Assembly (NCBI RefSeq): GCF_019396355.1
Contig: NZ_JAHKRK010000059.1
Span: 1 to 36,387 of the forward strand
Direction of reading: 5' to 3'
Length of the DNA stretch: 36,387 nucleotides
Source: Pseudonocardia nigra
Lineage (GTDB): Bacteria; Actinomycetota; Actinomycetes; Mycobacteriales; Pseudonocardiaceae
In this document: positions 7,633 through 17,000 of the stretch, piece after piece
How the letters are laid out: each line of letters begins with the position of its first letter
How positions within the stretch are numbered: position 1 is the stretch's first letter
Translations under genes and position numbers: made by a program
The notes under the pieces: generated by a model
Databases searched by the model: none
Told to the model about the DNA's origin: nothing
Seen by the model: only the letters and a program-made list of their open reading frames with translations

Positions 7633-8262
7633 GTGGCCGAGGCCCGTATCGACGCCGAGACCCGCACGGAGTTCGGCAAGGGCGCCGCCCGCCGCACCCG
7701 TCGCGCTGGCAAGATCCCCGCCGTGCTCTACGGGCACGGCACCGACCCGCAGCACCTGTCGCTCCCGTCGCTGGAGTTCGCCCGGGTCGTCCGGGAGCAG
7801 GGCCGCAACGCCGTGCTCACCCTGAACATCGACGGCAAGCCGCAGCTGGCGCTGACCAAGACAGTCGTCACGCACCCGATCCGGCCGTACATCGAGCACG
7901 TCGACCTGCTGGTGATCTCGCGCGGCGAGAAGGTGGCGGTCGAGGTCGCCCTGCACATCGTCGGCGACGCGGCACCCGGCACCCTGGTCACCCAGGAGAT
8001 CAACACGCTCGAGGTCGAGGCCGACGTGTCGAGCATCCCCGAGTTCATCGAGGTGTCGGTCGAGGGCGCCGAGGTCGGCACCCAGATCCACGCCTCGGAC
8101 GTGCAGCTGCCGGCCGGTGCCGAGCTCCGCACCGACCCCGGGGCGCTCGTCGTCAACGTGGTCGCGTCGCCCACCGAGGCCCAGATGGAGGCCGAGGTCG
8201 ACGCCGAGGCCGCCGGTGTGGTCGAGGACGCGCCGCAGACCCCCGAGTCCACCGAGGAGTGA
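7633..8262 (+). CDS. rplY: 50S ribosomal protein L25/general stress protein Ctc
   Basis: 209 residues. The GTG at 7633 is chosen because GAGGAGA lies six bases upstream. The frame continues to 7549 without a better site. It has the two-domain TL5/CTC form: an L25 domain (about 1–95, [26 protein letters not shown]) that binds 5S rRNA, and a C-terminal beta domain ([19 protein letters not shown] to [19 protein letters not shown]). An acidic tail rich in glutamate and alanine follows. It overlaps pth by four bases (GTGA), so the two are translationally coupled. Confidence 0.97.
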   Translation: MAEARIDAETRTEFGKGAARRTRRAGKIPAVLYGHGTDPQHLSLPSLEFARVVREQGRNAVLTLNIDGKPQLALTKTVVTHPIRPYIEHVDLLVISRGEKVAVEVALHIVGDAAPGTLVTQEINTLEVEADVSSIPEFIEVSVEGAEVGTQIHASDVQLPAGAELRTDPGALVVNVVASPTEAQMEAEVDAEAAGVVEDAPQTPESTEE

Positions 8263-8849
8263 CGACGGTGCCGGGCCCAGCGCTGGTGATCGGACTCGGG
8301 AATCCGGGTTCCGGCTACGCCGAGACCCGGCACAACGTCGGGTTCCAGGTCGTCGAGCTGCTCGCGGAGCGCGCGGGCGGCGGACGGTTCTCCAAGCACC
8401 GTTCGAACGCCGACGTGTTCGAGGGCCGGATCGCCGGGCGCCGGGTGGTGCTCGGCAAGCCGCGCACGTACATGAACGTGTCCGGCGGGCCGGTCGCGGG
8501 CCTGGCCAAGTACTTCTCGGTGCCGACCGAGGACCTGATCGTCGTGCACGACGACCTGGACCTCGGCTTCGGCGTGATCCGGCTCAAGCGCGGCGGCGGG
8601 GAGGGCGGCCACAACGGGCTGCGCTCGATCAGCTCCTCGATCGGCACCCGCGGGTACCTGCGCGTGCGGTTCGGCATCGGCCGGCCGCCGGGCCGCCAGG
8701 ACCCCGCCGACTTCGTGCTGAAGCGGTTCTCGGGCGCGGAGAAGAAGGAGCTCGACTTCGCCGTCGACCTGGCGGCGGACGCCGTCGAGGCGTTGCTGCA
8801 GGACGGCCTGGAGCCGGCGCAGAACAAGTTCCACGCGCTCTCCGGCTGA
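8259..8849 (+). CDS. pth: Peptidyl-tRNA hydrolase
   Basis: 196 residues, starting at the GTG that overlaps the rplY stop. Active-site features of the bacterial Pth family are all present: GLGNPG with N15, the catalytic histidine H25 in TRHNVGF, N73 in [11 protein letters not shown]98/D99 in VVHDDLDL and N119 in GGHNGLRS. It releases peptides from prematurely dropped peptidyl-tRNAs so that tRNAs can be reused. rplY–pth coupling is conserved in actinobacteria. A strong hairpin follows 22 bases after the stop. Confidence 0.98.
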   Translation: MTTVPGPALVIGLGNPGSGYAETRHNVGFQVVELLAERAGGGRFSKHRSNADVFEGRIAGRRVVLGKPRTYMNVSGGPVAGLAKYFSVPTEDLIVVHDDLDLGFGVIRLKRGGGEGGHNGLRSISSSIGTRGYLRVRFGIGRPPGRQDPADFVLKRFSGAEKKELDFAVDLAADAVEALLQDGLEPAQNKFHALSG

Positions 8850-8870
8850 CACTGCGCCCCGGCCCGGTGC

Positions 8871-8919
8871 CAGCAAGGTGGCAATGCTGTCACCCAGTGG
8901 CAGTATCGCCACCTTGCTG
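8871..8919. terminator. Long hairpin between pth and the converging ligase gene
   Basis: Two 23-base arms (8871–8893 and 8897–8919) pair around a CCA loop with one mismatch and two G·T pairs. The outer 12 bp, CAGCAAGGTGGC with GCCACCTTGCTG, are perfect. Outside it CGCCCCGGCC and GGCCGGGGCG can pair further. It lies between the stops of two convergent genes (8849 and 8951), so it should act as a two-way terminator. Confidence 0.88.
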
Positions 8920-8950
8920 TCAACTCGGGGCGGGGCCGGGGCGGGGCCCC

Positions 8951-10624
8951 TCAGACTCGCGCTCTCAGCAGGTCGCCCGTCGCGGCGCGGCGGAGCTTTC
9001 CCGACGGGGTCTTCGGCAGGCTGCCCGGGCCGAGCACCACGACCTCGGCCGGGCGCACGCCCACCGCCGACACAACCCGTCCGGTGACGTCCTTGCGGAT
9101 CAGCTGCTCGGCCTCGGGGTCGCCCGCCTTCCGTGACTCGACGGCCACCGCGAACGACTCCCGGTGCCGGCCGCCCTCGGTGCCCGCGAGCATCCGGACG
9201 GCGACCGCGTTGCCCGCGCGCACGTCGTCGGCGGCGGCCGCCGCGCGCTCGATGTCGGTCGGGTAGATGTTGCGGCCGCCCATGATGATCACGTCCTTGC
9301 GCCGCCCGCAGACGACGACGGCGCCGTCGGCGAGGTAGCCCTCGTCGCCGGTGTCGAGCCACCCGTCGGCGTCCTGCGTGGCGACCGGGCCGTCGACCGT
9401 GAGGTAGCCGGGGGTCACCGACTCCCCGCGCAGCTGCAGCACCCCGACCTCCCGCTCCCCGAGCACGCTGCCGTCGTCGCCGACCACGCGGGCCTCGATG
9501 CCGCGCAGCGGGGCGCCGAGCTTCGGGAAGCGGCGCGTCGCCCCGTCCGCCGCCGGGACGGCCCTGCGGTGCGACTCGAGCTGGTCGGCGTCGATGCGGT
9601 CGACCTGCAGGCCGGTGTCGATCGGCGCGAACGACACCCCGAGCGCCGTCTCCGCCATCCCGTACGCCGCGAGCACCGACTCCGGACGCAGCCCGAAGCG
9701 GGCACCGGCCGCGGTGAACGCCTCCACGGCCTCCGGGTCGATCGGCTCGGCGCCGTTGAGGGCGAGCCGCAGCGAGGACAGGTCGAGCGTGCCCTCCTCC
9801 GCCCTGGCCAGCTGACGGCCGAGAACGGCGTAGGCGAAGTTCGGCGCCGCGGTGACGGTGCCCCGGTACTTCGAGATCAGCTCGGCCCACAGCAGCGGGC
9901 GGGTGAGGAAGTCGACCGGGGTGACCGTCACCAGGTCCAGGCCGGTGGCCATCGGGACCGTCATGAACCCGACCATCCCCATGTCGTGGAACAGCGGGAG
10001 CCACGACACCATCACGTCCCGCTCGACGTCCAGCGCGGACGCCTCGACCATCCCCGAGATGTTCGCGTAGAGGTTGCGGTGGGTGATCCGCACGGCCTTG
10101 GGCTCGGCCGTCGAGCCGCTGGTGAGCTGCAGGAGGGCGGTGTCGTCCTCGTCGGCGACTCCCGCGTCCGGCTCGATGCCGTCGCCGCCGTCGTCGAGCG
10201 CGTCGATCGTGCGGAACGCGATGCCGCGTTCGGTGAGCACCGGGGCGAGCGCGTCGAACGGCGGGCCGAGCAGCACGAGCCGGGCGTCGATCATCCGCAG
10301 GACGGTGACGGTGTCCTCGGCCCATGCCGCGAGGTCGGTGCGCGGGGTGGGCTGGTGCAGCATCGTGACGCTGCCGCCCGTGAGCCACACCGCCTGCGCC
10401 GCAGGCGCGATCGACGCGGGCTCGCCCGCCAGCACCGCGACGGCCGCGCCGCGCTCCACCGCGGGGACGTCGGCGCTGGCTGCCCGCAGTGCGGCGGCCA
10501 TGCGGCGCGCGATCGCGTGCACCTCCGGCCAGGTGCGGCGGACGGGCGCCTTCGGCTCGCCGGTGGTCATGGCGCGGGCGGAACGGGCGGCGGAGTCCAG
10601 CAGCATCGCCAGGAACCGGGACAT
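8951..10624 (-). CDS. Acyl-AMP/acyl-CoA ligase of the FadD/FAAL type (Pks16-like)
   Basis: 557 residues from an ATG at 10624. It is a complete ANL-superfamily adenylating enzyme: P-loop LTSGSTAEPK (167–176), the VSWLPLFHDMGMVG block, TAAPNFAYAVLGR and YGMAE (321–325), a hinge region GRRKDVIIMGGRNIYPTDIE, and the C-terminal catalytic lysine in SGKLRR (K543). The SWLPLFHDMG and APNFAY blocks resemble mycobacterial fatty acyl-AMP ligases, which load fatty acids on polyketide synthases. Whether it makes acyl-AMP or acyl-CoA cannot be settled by eye. In M. tuberculosis pks16, a gene of this class, lies at the same place next to pth, so this looks like its orthologue. It converges on pth and shares a hairpin with it. 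Confidence 0.88.
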   Translation of the reverse strand: MSRFLAMLLDSAARSARAMTTGEPKAPVRRTWPEVHAIARRMAAALRAASADVPAVERGAAVAVLAGEPASIAPAAQAVWLTGGSVTMLHQPTPRTDLAAWAEDTVTVLRMIDARLVLLGPPFDALAPVLTERGIAFRTIDALDDGGDGIEPDAGVADEDDTALLQLTSGSTAEPKAVRITHRNLYANISGMVEASALDVERDVMVSWLPLFHDMGMVGFMTVPMATGLDLVTVTPVDFLTRPLLWAELISKYRGTVTAAPNFAYAVLGRQLARAEEGTLDLSSLRLALNGAEPIDPEAVEAFTAAGARFGLRPESVLAAYGMAETALGVSFAPIDTGLQVDRIDADQLESHRRAVPAADGATRRFPKLGAPLRGIEARVVGDDGSVLGEREVGVLQLRGESVTPGYLTVDGPVATQDADGWLDTGDEGYLADGAVVVCGRRKDVIIMGGRNIYPTDIERAAAAADDVRAGNAVAVRMLAGTEGGRHRESFAVAVESRKAGDPEAEQLIRKDVTGRVVSAVGVRPAEVVVLGPGSLPKTPSGKLRRAATGDLLRARV

Positions 10625-10733
10625 GGTCGGAGCCTACGGTCTCCCGGCCGCGCCGACCCGTCGGCGGGAACCGGTCATCGCGCCGCGAACCGGGCGTCGT
10701 TCCGTGCCGGCCGGCGGGCATCGGCGCGACGGT

Positions 10734-10739
10734 TAGCAT
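10734..10739 (+). promoter_or_regulatory. -10 element of a leaderless promoter for the M20 peptidase gene
   Basis: TAGCAT is followed by six bases and then the GTG start at 10746. TANNNT-N6-start is the standard layout of leaderless actinobacterial transcripts. No Shine–Dalgarno sequence is present, which agrees. Confidence 0.6.
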
Positions 10740-10745
10740 CGGGGC

Positions 10746-12107
10746 GTGTCCGACCAGCGTGAGGCCGTGCCGGCCAGCCCGATCACCGCCGCCGTCGACC
10801 GCGTCCTGCCCGGCGCCCGCGCCGACCTGGAGCGGCTCGTCCGCATCCCGAGCGTCTGGGCCGACCCGGCCAGGGCCGAGGACACCCACCGCAGCGCCGA
10901 GGCGGTCGCCGAGCTGGCCAGGGACGCCGGCGCCGCCGACGTCACGATCATCTCGGCCGACGGCGGCGCACCCGCGGTCGTCGCGCGCTGGCCCGCACCC
11001 GACGGCGCCCCCACCGTGCTGCTGTACGCCCACCACGACGTGCAGCCCACCGGCGGCGACGAGTTCTGGACGAGCCCGCCGTTCGAGCCCACCGAGCGCG
11101 ACGGACGCCTCTACGGACGCGGGGCCGCCGACGACAAGGCCGGCGTGATGACGCACCTCGCCGTGCTCCGCACCTACGACGGCCGTCCGCCCGTCGGCGT
11201 CACCCTGTTCATCGAGGGCGAGGAGGAGTCCGGCTCGCCGACGCTCCCGGCGCTGCTGCGCGAGCACCACACCCTGCTCAGCTGCGACGTGATCGTGATC
11301 GCCGACGCGTCCAACCCGGCCGTCGACGTCCCCGCGCTCACCACGTCGCTGCGCGGGCTCGTGGACCTCACCGTCGAGGTGGCGATGCTGGAGCGCCCGG
11401 TGCACTCGGGCGTGTACGGCGGCCCCGTGGGCGATGCCCTCACCGCCCTGTGCCGCGCGCTCGCCACCCTGCACGACGACAACGGCGACGTCGCCGTCCC
11501 CGGCCTGGTGCACGGCAGCTCGGACGCCCCCGAGATCGACGAGGCCACCTTCCGCTCCGACGTCGGCCTGCTCGACGGCGTCGACCTGATCGGCAGCGGC
11601 ACCATTCCCGAGCGCTCGTGGGCGAAGCCCGCGGTCGCCGTGCTGGGCATCGACGCGCCTCGCGTGGACGAGGCGTCGAACGTGCTGCTCCCGCGCGCCC
11701 GCGCGATGGTGAGCCTGCGCCTGGCCCCCGGTGACGACGCCACGAAGGCCCGCGAGGCGCTGGCCGAGCACCTGAAGGCGAACGTCCCGTGGGGTGCGCA
11801 GGTGGCGGTCGGCTCCCGGTTCGGGATGGCCGAGCCGTTCACCCTCGACACCACCGGCGACGTCTACGACGCGGCGCGGCGGTCGTTCTCCGAGGCCTAC
11901 GGCAACGCCGCGGTCGAGACGGGCATCGGCGGGTCGATCCCGTTCATCGCCGAGTTCGCCCGCACGTTCCCCGGCGCCACCGTCCTGGTCACCGGCGTGG
12001 GCGACCCGGCCAGCCGCTGGCACGGCATCGACGAGAGCCTGCACCTGGGCATGTTCCGGAGCGCGGTGCTGGCCGAGGCGCTGCTGCTGGACGAGCTCGC
12101 ACCGTGA
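10746..12107 (+). CDS. M20 family dipeptidase/deacylase
   Basis: 453 residues. The zinc-ligand pattern of M20 metallopeptidases is complete: H96 and D98 in YAHHDVQP, D129 in GRGAADDKAG, the catalytic/ligand pair E159/E160 in EGEEESGS and a C-terminal histidine in WHGIDESLHLG. A dimerisation (lid) domain sits between about 200 and 340. Such enzymes are cytosolic di-zinc hydrolases that split dipeptides or N-acyl amino acids. Substrate cannot be read from sequence. It is divergent from the ligase gene with about 120 bases between starts and is followed by about 170 bases before the next operon. Confidence 0.93.
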   Translation: MSDQREAVPASPITAAVDRVLPGARADLERLVRIPSVWADPARAEDTHRSAEAVAELARDAGAADVTIISADGGAPAVVARWPAPDGAPTVLLYAHHDVQPTGGDEFWTSPPFEPTERDGRLYGRGAADDKAGVMTHLAVLRTYDGRPPVGVTLFIEGEEESGSPTLPALLREHHTLLSCDVIVIADASNPAVDVPALTTSLRGLVDLTVEVAMLERPVHSGVYGGPVGDALTALCRALATLHDDNGDVAVPGLVHGSSDAPEIDEATFRSDVGLLDGVDLIGSGTIPERSWAKPAVAVLGIDAPRVDEASNVLLPRARAMVSLRLAPGDDATKAREALAEHLKANVPWGAQVAVGSRFGMAEPFTLDTTGDVYDAARRSFSEAYGNAAVETGIGGSIPFIAEFARTFPGATVLVTGVGDPASRWHGIDESLHLGMFRSAVLAEALLLDELAP

Positions 12108-12153
12108 GGGCGCGCTGACGCTCGTCGCCATTCGCCCCGACGGCCGGCCCGGG

Positions 12154-12173
12154 GTGCGTTGCCATATACGCAC
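12154..12173. promoter_or_regulatory. Putative operator upstream of the catabolic operon (motif site 1)
   Basis: GTGCGT and ACGCAC form a perfect 6-bp inverted repeat around an eight-base spacer. The left part contains GCGTTGCCAT, which resembles GTTGCACAT at two further places in this locus (13137–13150 and 16981–17001). It lies about 105 bases before the first gene of the operon. Candidate binding site for the IclR regulator encoded at 17041; inference only. Confidence 0.4.
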
Positions 12174-12277
12174 GGGTCGTTGCGGGGGCGCCCGGCGGTG
12201 CCGTACGCAGTCTCCTCGTGCCGACGGGAGGACATTCGGTCTCCGCGGCACTCCCCACAGGCGACCAGGAGTGAACG

Positions 12278-13126
12278 ATGCGCATTGCCCTCGCGCAGGT
12301 GGACTGCGCCCTCGGTGACCCCGAGGCGAACCTCGGCCGTGCCACGGGCCACGTGCAGGCGGCCGCCGACCAGCAGGCGGACCTGGTGGTCTTCCCGGAG
12401 CTGGCGCTGCACGGGTACGCGCTGGGGCAGGTGGGTGAGGACCGCTCGATCCCGGCGAACGACGTCCGGCTGCTCAAGCTGTCGGAGTCGGGCACCGACG
12501 TGGTGATGGGCTTCCACGAGGACGGCGGGTCCCGCACCTACAACGCGGCGGCGTACCTGTCCGCCGGAAGCGTTCTGCACCTGCACCGCAAGCTGTACCT
12601 GCCGACCTACCTGATGTGGGAGGAGCGCAAGCACGTCAGCCCCGGGCAGGCGCTACGTGCCTACGACACCCGCTTCGGGCGGCTGGCCACGCTCGTCTGC
12701 AACGACGCCTGGCAGCCGGTGGTGCCGTGGCTGGCCACCCAGGACGGCGCCGAACTGCTGCTGGTGGTGGCCAACAGTGCCACGGCCGCCGACCCCGGGC
12801 GGACCGAACCGCAGTCGCTCGACACCGTGCACTACTGGGAACAGCTCCTGAGCTACACCGCGCGCATGCAGCAGTGCTGGGTGGTGTTCGTCAACCGCGT
12901 CGGCACGGAGGCCGGGGTGCGGTTCTGGGGCGGCTCCCGCGTGCTCGACCCCACGGGGGACGTGGTCGCAGAGGCCCCCATGTGGGAGGAGTCGCTCACG
13001 GTCGTCGATGTCGACGTGCGACAGGCCCGCCGCCGGCAGCGCGCTGTGCCTCTCGTCGGCGAGGCCCGGCTCGGGATGATCGGCCGGGAGATCGAGCGGT
13101 TGATCCAGCAGGGCGGGGACGCCTGA
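12278..13126 (+). CDS. Carbon–nitrogen hydrolase (nitrilase superfamily)
   Basis: 282 residues, ATG with AGGAG eight bases upstream. The Glu-Lys-Cys triad is visible: E41 in FPELALHGY, K105 in HRKLYLPT and C141 in LVCNDAW. The superfamily hydrolyses amides, carbamoyl groups or nitriles. The cysteine context VCNDAW rather than CxxxxE-nitrilase forms suggests an amidase or N-carbamoyl hydrolase, which is inference. It is the first gene of the presumed catabolic operon. A DUF6282 hydrolase follows and the last gene cluster encodes an OpuC-type importer, so its substrate is probably an imported nitrogen compound. Confidence 0.9.
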   Translation: MRIALAQVDCALGDPEANLGRATGHVQAAADQQADLVVFPELALHGYALGQVGEDRSIPANDVRLLKLSESGTDVVMGFHEDGGSRTYNAAAYLSAGSVLHLHRKLYLPTYLMWEERKHVSPGQALRAYDTRFGRLATLVCNDAWQPVVPWLATQDGAELLLVVANSATAADPGRTEPQSLDTVHYWEQLLSYTARMQQCWVVFVNRVGTEAGVRFWGGSRVLDPTGDVVAEAPMWEESLTVVDVDVRQARRRQRAVPLVGEARLGMIGREIERLIQQGGDA

Positions 13127-13136
13127 GCGTTCCGGT

Positions 13137-13150
13137 GCTGCATGTGCAAC
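13137..13150 (-). promoter_or_regulatory. GTTGCACAT motif, site 2
   Basis: On the minus strand this reads GTTGCACATGCAGC, a near-palindrome (TTGCA CA TGCAG). It starts 11 bases after the nitrilase stop, before the DUF6282 gene. It shares GTTGCACATG with site 3 near the iclR gene. Possible IclR operator. Confidence 0.35.
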
Positions 13151-13191
13151 TCGTGTTGTCGCCCCCGGCCGGGCGCCTCCACGCTGACGGG

Positions 13192-14022
13192 ATGTTCGAC
13201 GTCCACGTGCACGCGGCACCCGACATCTGGGAGCGCGCCGCCGACGACCGCGAGATCGTCCGCTGGTACCGGGAGGCCGGCTTCACCGGCTGCGTACTGA
13301 AGGGGCACTACGACGCCACCGCGGGCCGCGCGGTCGCCGCAGGCCGCGACGCCGGTCTGCAGGTTTTCGGCGGCCAGGTGCTCAACCAGCACGCGGGCGG
13401 GATCAACCCGTCCGCGGTGGCGGCCGCGCTGGCCATGGGGGCCCGCATGATCTGGATGCCGACCGCCGATGCGCACACCCAGCAGGCCGCGGGCCTGCCC
13501 CGCCTGTGCTGCGTGGACGGCGGTGTGTCCGACACGACCTACGCGATCCCGCCGGTGGATCCGGGCACCGAGGAGGCCGTCCGGCGGATCGTCGCGATGA
13601 TCGCCGAGGCGGACGCGGTGCTGGCCACCGGGCATCTGAGCACCGCGGAGGTGGCCTGGCTGCTCCCCGTGGCCCGCAGCGCGGGCGTGCACCGGCTGCT
13701 CATGACGCACCCGAGCTACACCGTTCCGGACATGTCGGAGGACGACGCCGCCGAGCTCGCCTCGGTCCACGGCGCCCTCGCCGAGGTGACGGCCTATCAG
13801 CTCCTGCACCAGCCCGGCTGCGACGCCGCACGGCTCGCCGCGTTCGTGCGCCGGGTCGGCTACCGGAACGTGGTGCTCTCCTCCGACGCAGGTCAACCCG
13901 ACAGCCCGCCGCCCCCACAGGCACTGACCCAGCTCGTCGACGCGCTGGCCGGCGAGGGGCTGGACCGGCAGGCCCTGCTGGCCTGCGCGTCCGAGATTCC
14001 CGAGCGGCTGGTCGTGCCGTGA
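13192..14022 (+). CDS. DUF6282 family metal-dependent hydrolase
   Basis: 276 residues from the ATG at 13192. GTGs at 13135, 13144 and 13153 in the same frame are alternative starts, and no site has a strong ribosome-binding sequence. The N-terminus has the metal-binding HVH pair (H5, H7) of the amidohydrolase/PHP type. Then come VLKGHYDAT, FGGQVLNQHAGGINP, MIWMPTADA, LATGHLSTAEV, LLMTHPSY and LSSDAGQ, which supply further histidines and an aspartate typical of a TIM-barrel metal hydrolase. This matches the DUF6282 family, whose reaction is not established. The stop overlaps the next start (GTGA), so it is coupled to the FAD/Fe-S gene. Confidence 0.82.
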   Translation: MFDVHVHAAPDIWERAADDREIVRWYREAGFTGCVLKGHYDATAGRAVAAGRDAGLQVFGGQVLNQHAGGINPSAVAAALAMGARMIWMPTADAHTQQAAGLPRLCCVDGGVSDTTYAIPPVDPGTEEAVRRIVAMIAEADAVLATGHLSTAEVAWLLPVARSAGVHRLLMTHPSYTVPDMSEDDAAELASVHGALAEVTAYQLLHQPGCDAARLAAFVRRVGYRNVVLSSDAGQPDSPPPPQALTQLVDALAGEGLDRQALLACASEIPERLVVP

Positions 14023-17000
14023 GCGAGCTGGCGAGCGAACCATCGAAGCAGAGCGAGCTGGCGAGCGAACCATCGAAGCAGAGCGAGCTGGCGAGCGAAC
14101 CATCGAAGCAGAGCGAGCTGGCGAACCAACCATCGAAGCAGCGCGCCGCGGCCGCGCTCGAGCGGCTGCTGCGCGACACCGTGCGGGGCGAGGTCGAGTT
14201 CGACCCGGCCGCGCGCGCCCTGTTCGCCACCGACGCGTCGAACTACCGGCAGGTGCCGCTCGGCGTCGTCGCACCGCGGGACACCGAGGACGTGGCCGCC
14301 GTCGTGGCCGCGTGCCGCCGGCACGGTGTACCGCTCACGGCCCGCGGGCGCGGTACGTCGATCGCCGGCAACGCGATCGGGAACGGCGTCGTCCTGGACA
14401 CCTCGCGGCACCTCACCCGGATCCTCGACGTCGACCCCGAGCGGCGCATCGCCCGCGTCGAGCCCGGCGTGGTGCTGGACGAGCTGCAGGCGGCCGCAGC
14501 GCCGTTCGGGCTGCGGTTCGGGCCCGACCCGTCCACCCACAGCCGCTGCACGCTCGGCGGCATGATCGGCAACAACGCGTGCGGCTCGCACTCGGTGGCC
14601 TGGGGCAAGACCGCGGACAACGTGGAGGAGCTGGACGTCCTGCTCGCCGACGGGACCCGGATGCAGGTCGGGTCGACACCGTGGCCGGACGTGGACCGAC
14701 TGGCCACCACACCTGACCACGCGGGGCAGGTGCACGCCCGGCTGCAGAACCTGGTGACGCGGCACCTCGCCGCGATCCGGCAGGAGTTCTCCGGGCTGCC
14801 GCGCCGGGTGTCGGGGTACGCGCTGGAGCAGCTGCTGCCGGAGAACGGCTTCCACGTCGCCCGGTCGCTGGTGGGCACCGAAGGCACCTGCGTGACGGTG
14901 CTCGGAGCCACGCTGCGCCTGGTACCGCTCCCCGCTGCGACCGTGCTGCTGGTACTCGGCTTTCCGGACGCCATCGCCGCTGCTCACGCCGTCCCGCAGA
15001 TCCTGCCCCACCGCCCCGGCACCGTCGAGGGCATGGATGCGCAGCTGCTCGCACTGGGCGCCGGCCGAGCGGGCCGCCGGCCCGTCACCCTGCCCGACGG
15101 CGGCGCGTGGCTGCTGGTGGAGCTCACCGGCGACACCCTCGCCGAGGCCACCGAGCGCGCGCACGCGCTGGCCGCCGACCTGAAGGGCCGGGCGACGGCC
15201 CGCGCGGTGACCGATCCCGGCGAGCGGCGTGCCGTCTGGCGGATCCGCGAGGAAGGTGCCGGGCTCGCGACGCGGTTGGCCAACGGCGCCGAGGCGTGGC
15301 CCGGCTGGGAGGACGCGGCGGTCCCGCCCGAGCGGCTGGGCGAGTACCTGGCGGACTTCTCGACCCTGATGCGCCGGCACGACCGGGGCGGGGTGGTCTA
15401 CGGGCACTTCGGCGAGGGCTGCCTGCACGTGCGCGTCGACTTCGACCTGATCACCGATCCGGGACGGGCGGGCTTCCGCGCGTTCCTCGAGCAGGCCGCC
15501 GACCTCGTGGTCGCCCACGGCGGGTCCCTGTCCGGTGAACACGGGGACGGCCGCGCCCGCGCGGAGCTGCTGCCGCGGATGTACAGCGCACCGATCATCC
15601 GCGCGTTCGGTGAGTTCAAGGCGATCTGGGATCCGGACGGGCTGATGAACCCCGGGAAGGTCGTGGCCCCGGAACCGCTGGACGCCGACCTGCGCTTCCA
15701 CCGGCCGCAGCAACGCCGGACCGTCTTCTCCTTCCCGCACGACGGCGGCAGCCTCGACCAGGCCGCCCGGCGCTGCGTCGGCGTCGGGAAGTGCGTGGTG
15801 AAGGAGCCGAGCGGGGTGATGTGCCCCAGCTACGCCGTGACCGGCGCGGAGGAGCACTCCACCCGTGGTCGTGCCCACCTGCTCGCCGAGATGCTGCGCG
15901 GCGAGACGATCACCGACGGCTGGCGCTCCACCGAGGTACGCGACGCCCTCGACCTGTGCCTGTCCTGCAAGGGCTGCAAGAGCGACTGCCCGGTGGACGT
16001 GGACATGGCCACCTACAAGTCCGAGTTCCTCTCCCACCACTACGCGGGCAGGCTGCGTCCGGCGTCGCACTACTCGATGGGCTGGCTGCCGCTGTGGTCC
16101 CGGCTCGCGGCCCTCGCCCCCGGCCTCGTCAATGCGGCAGGGCGTGCGCCAGGGTTAGGGTCGGTGCTCAAGCGGGTGGCCGGGGTGGCGCCCGAGCGCT
16201 CCCTGCCGACGTTCGCCCCGGCCCCGTTCACCCGCGCGTTCCGCCGCAGGCGACGGCCGCCGTCGGGGCGACCGGCCGTGGTGCTCTGGCCGGACAGCTT
16301 CAACAACTACCTCACCCCCGAGGTCCTGCGCGATGCCACCGAGGTCCTCGAGGACGCCGGCTTCGACGTCGTCCTTCCGCCCGGGCAGGTGTGCTGCGCC
16401 CTGACGTGGATCACCACCGGCCAGCTGCACACGGCCAAGCGGGTATTGGGCCACACCTACGCGGTGCTGCGCCCGTACCTCGACGACGGGCTGCCCGTGG
16501 TGGCGCTGGAACCCAGCTGTGCCGCGGCCCTGCGGTCCGACGCCGTCGAGCTGCTGCCGGGCAGTGACCCGGCCCGGCGGCTCGCCGAGCAGACGTTCAC
16601 CCTCGCCGAGTTCCTGCAGCGGCGGGCGCCCGACTGGACGCCGCCCGCCCTGCACCGCGCGGCCATCACGCAGACCCACTGTCACCAGCACGCCGACCTG
16701 GGCTCGGCCGCCGACGAGGCGGTGCTGGCCCGGGCCGGTGTGGAGAACCGGAGTCTCGACTCCGGCTGCTGCGGCCTGGCCGGCAACTTCGGCTTCGAAC
16801 GCGGGCACTACGCGGTGTCGAAGGCGGTGGGAGAGCGGGTGCTGCTGCCCGCGGTGCGGGCCGCCGCGCCGGACACCCTCGTCGTGGCCGACGGCTTCAG
16901 CTGCCGCACCCAGATCGCGCAGGAGACCTCGCGGCGGGCCGTGCACCTGGCCCAGGTGCTGCGGATGGCGATCCGGCAGCGCGTTGCACATGGAACAACG

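Noticed and set aside
7728..12251. A 1507-codon open frame on the minus strand
   Set aside because: It runs antisense to rplY, pth and the M20 gene and out of frame with the ligase, and has low-complexity Arg/Ala/Gly-rich translation with no family pattern.
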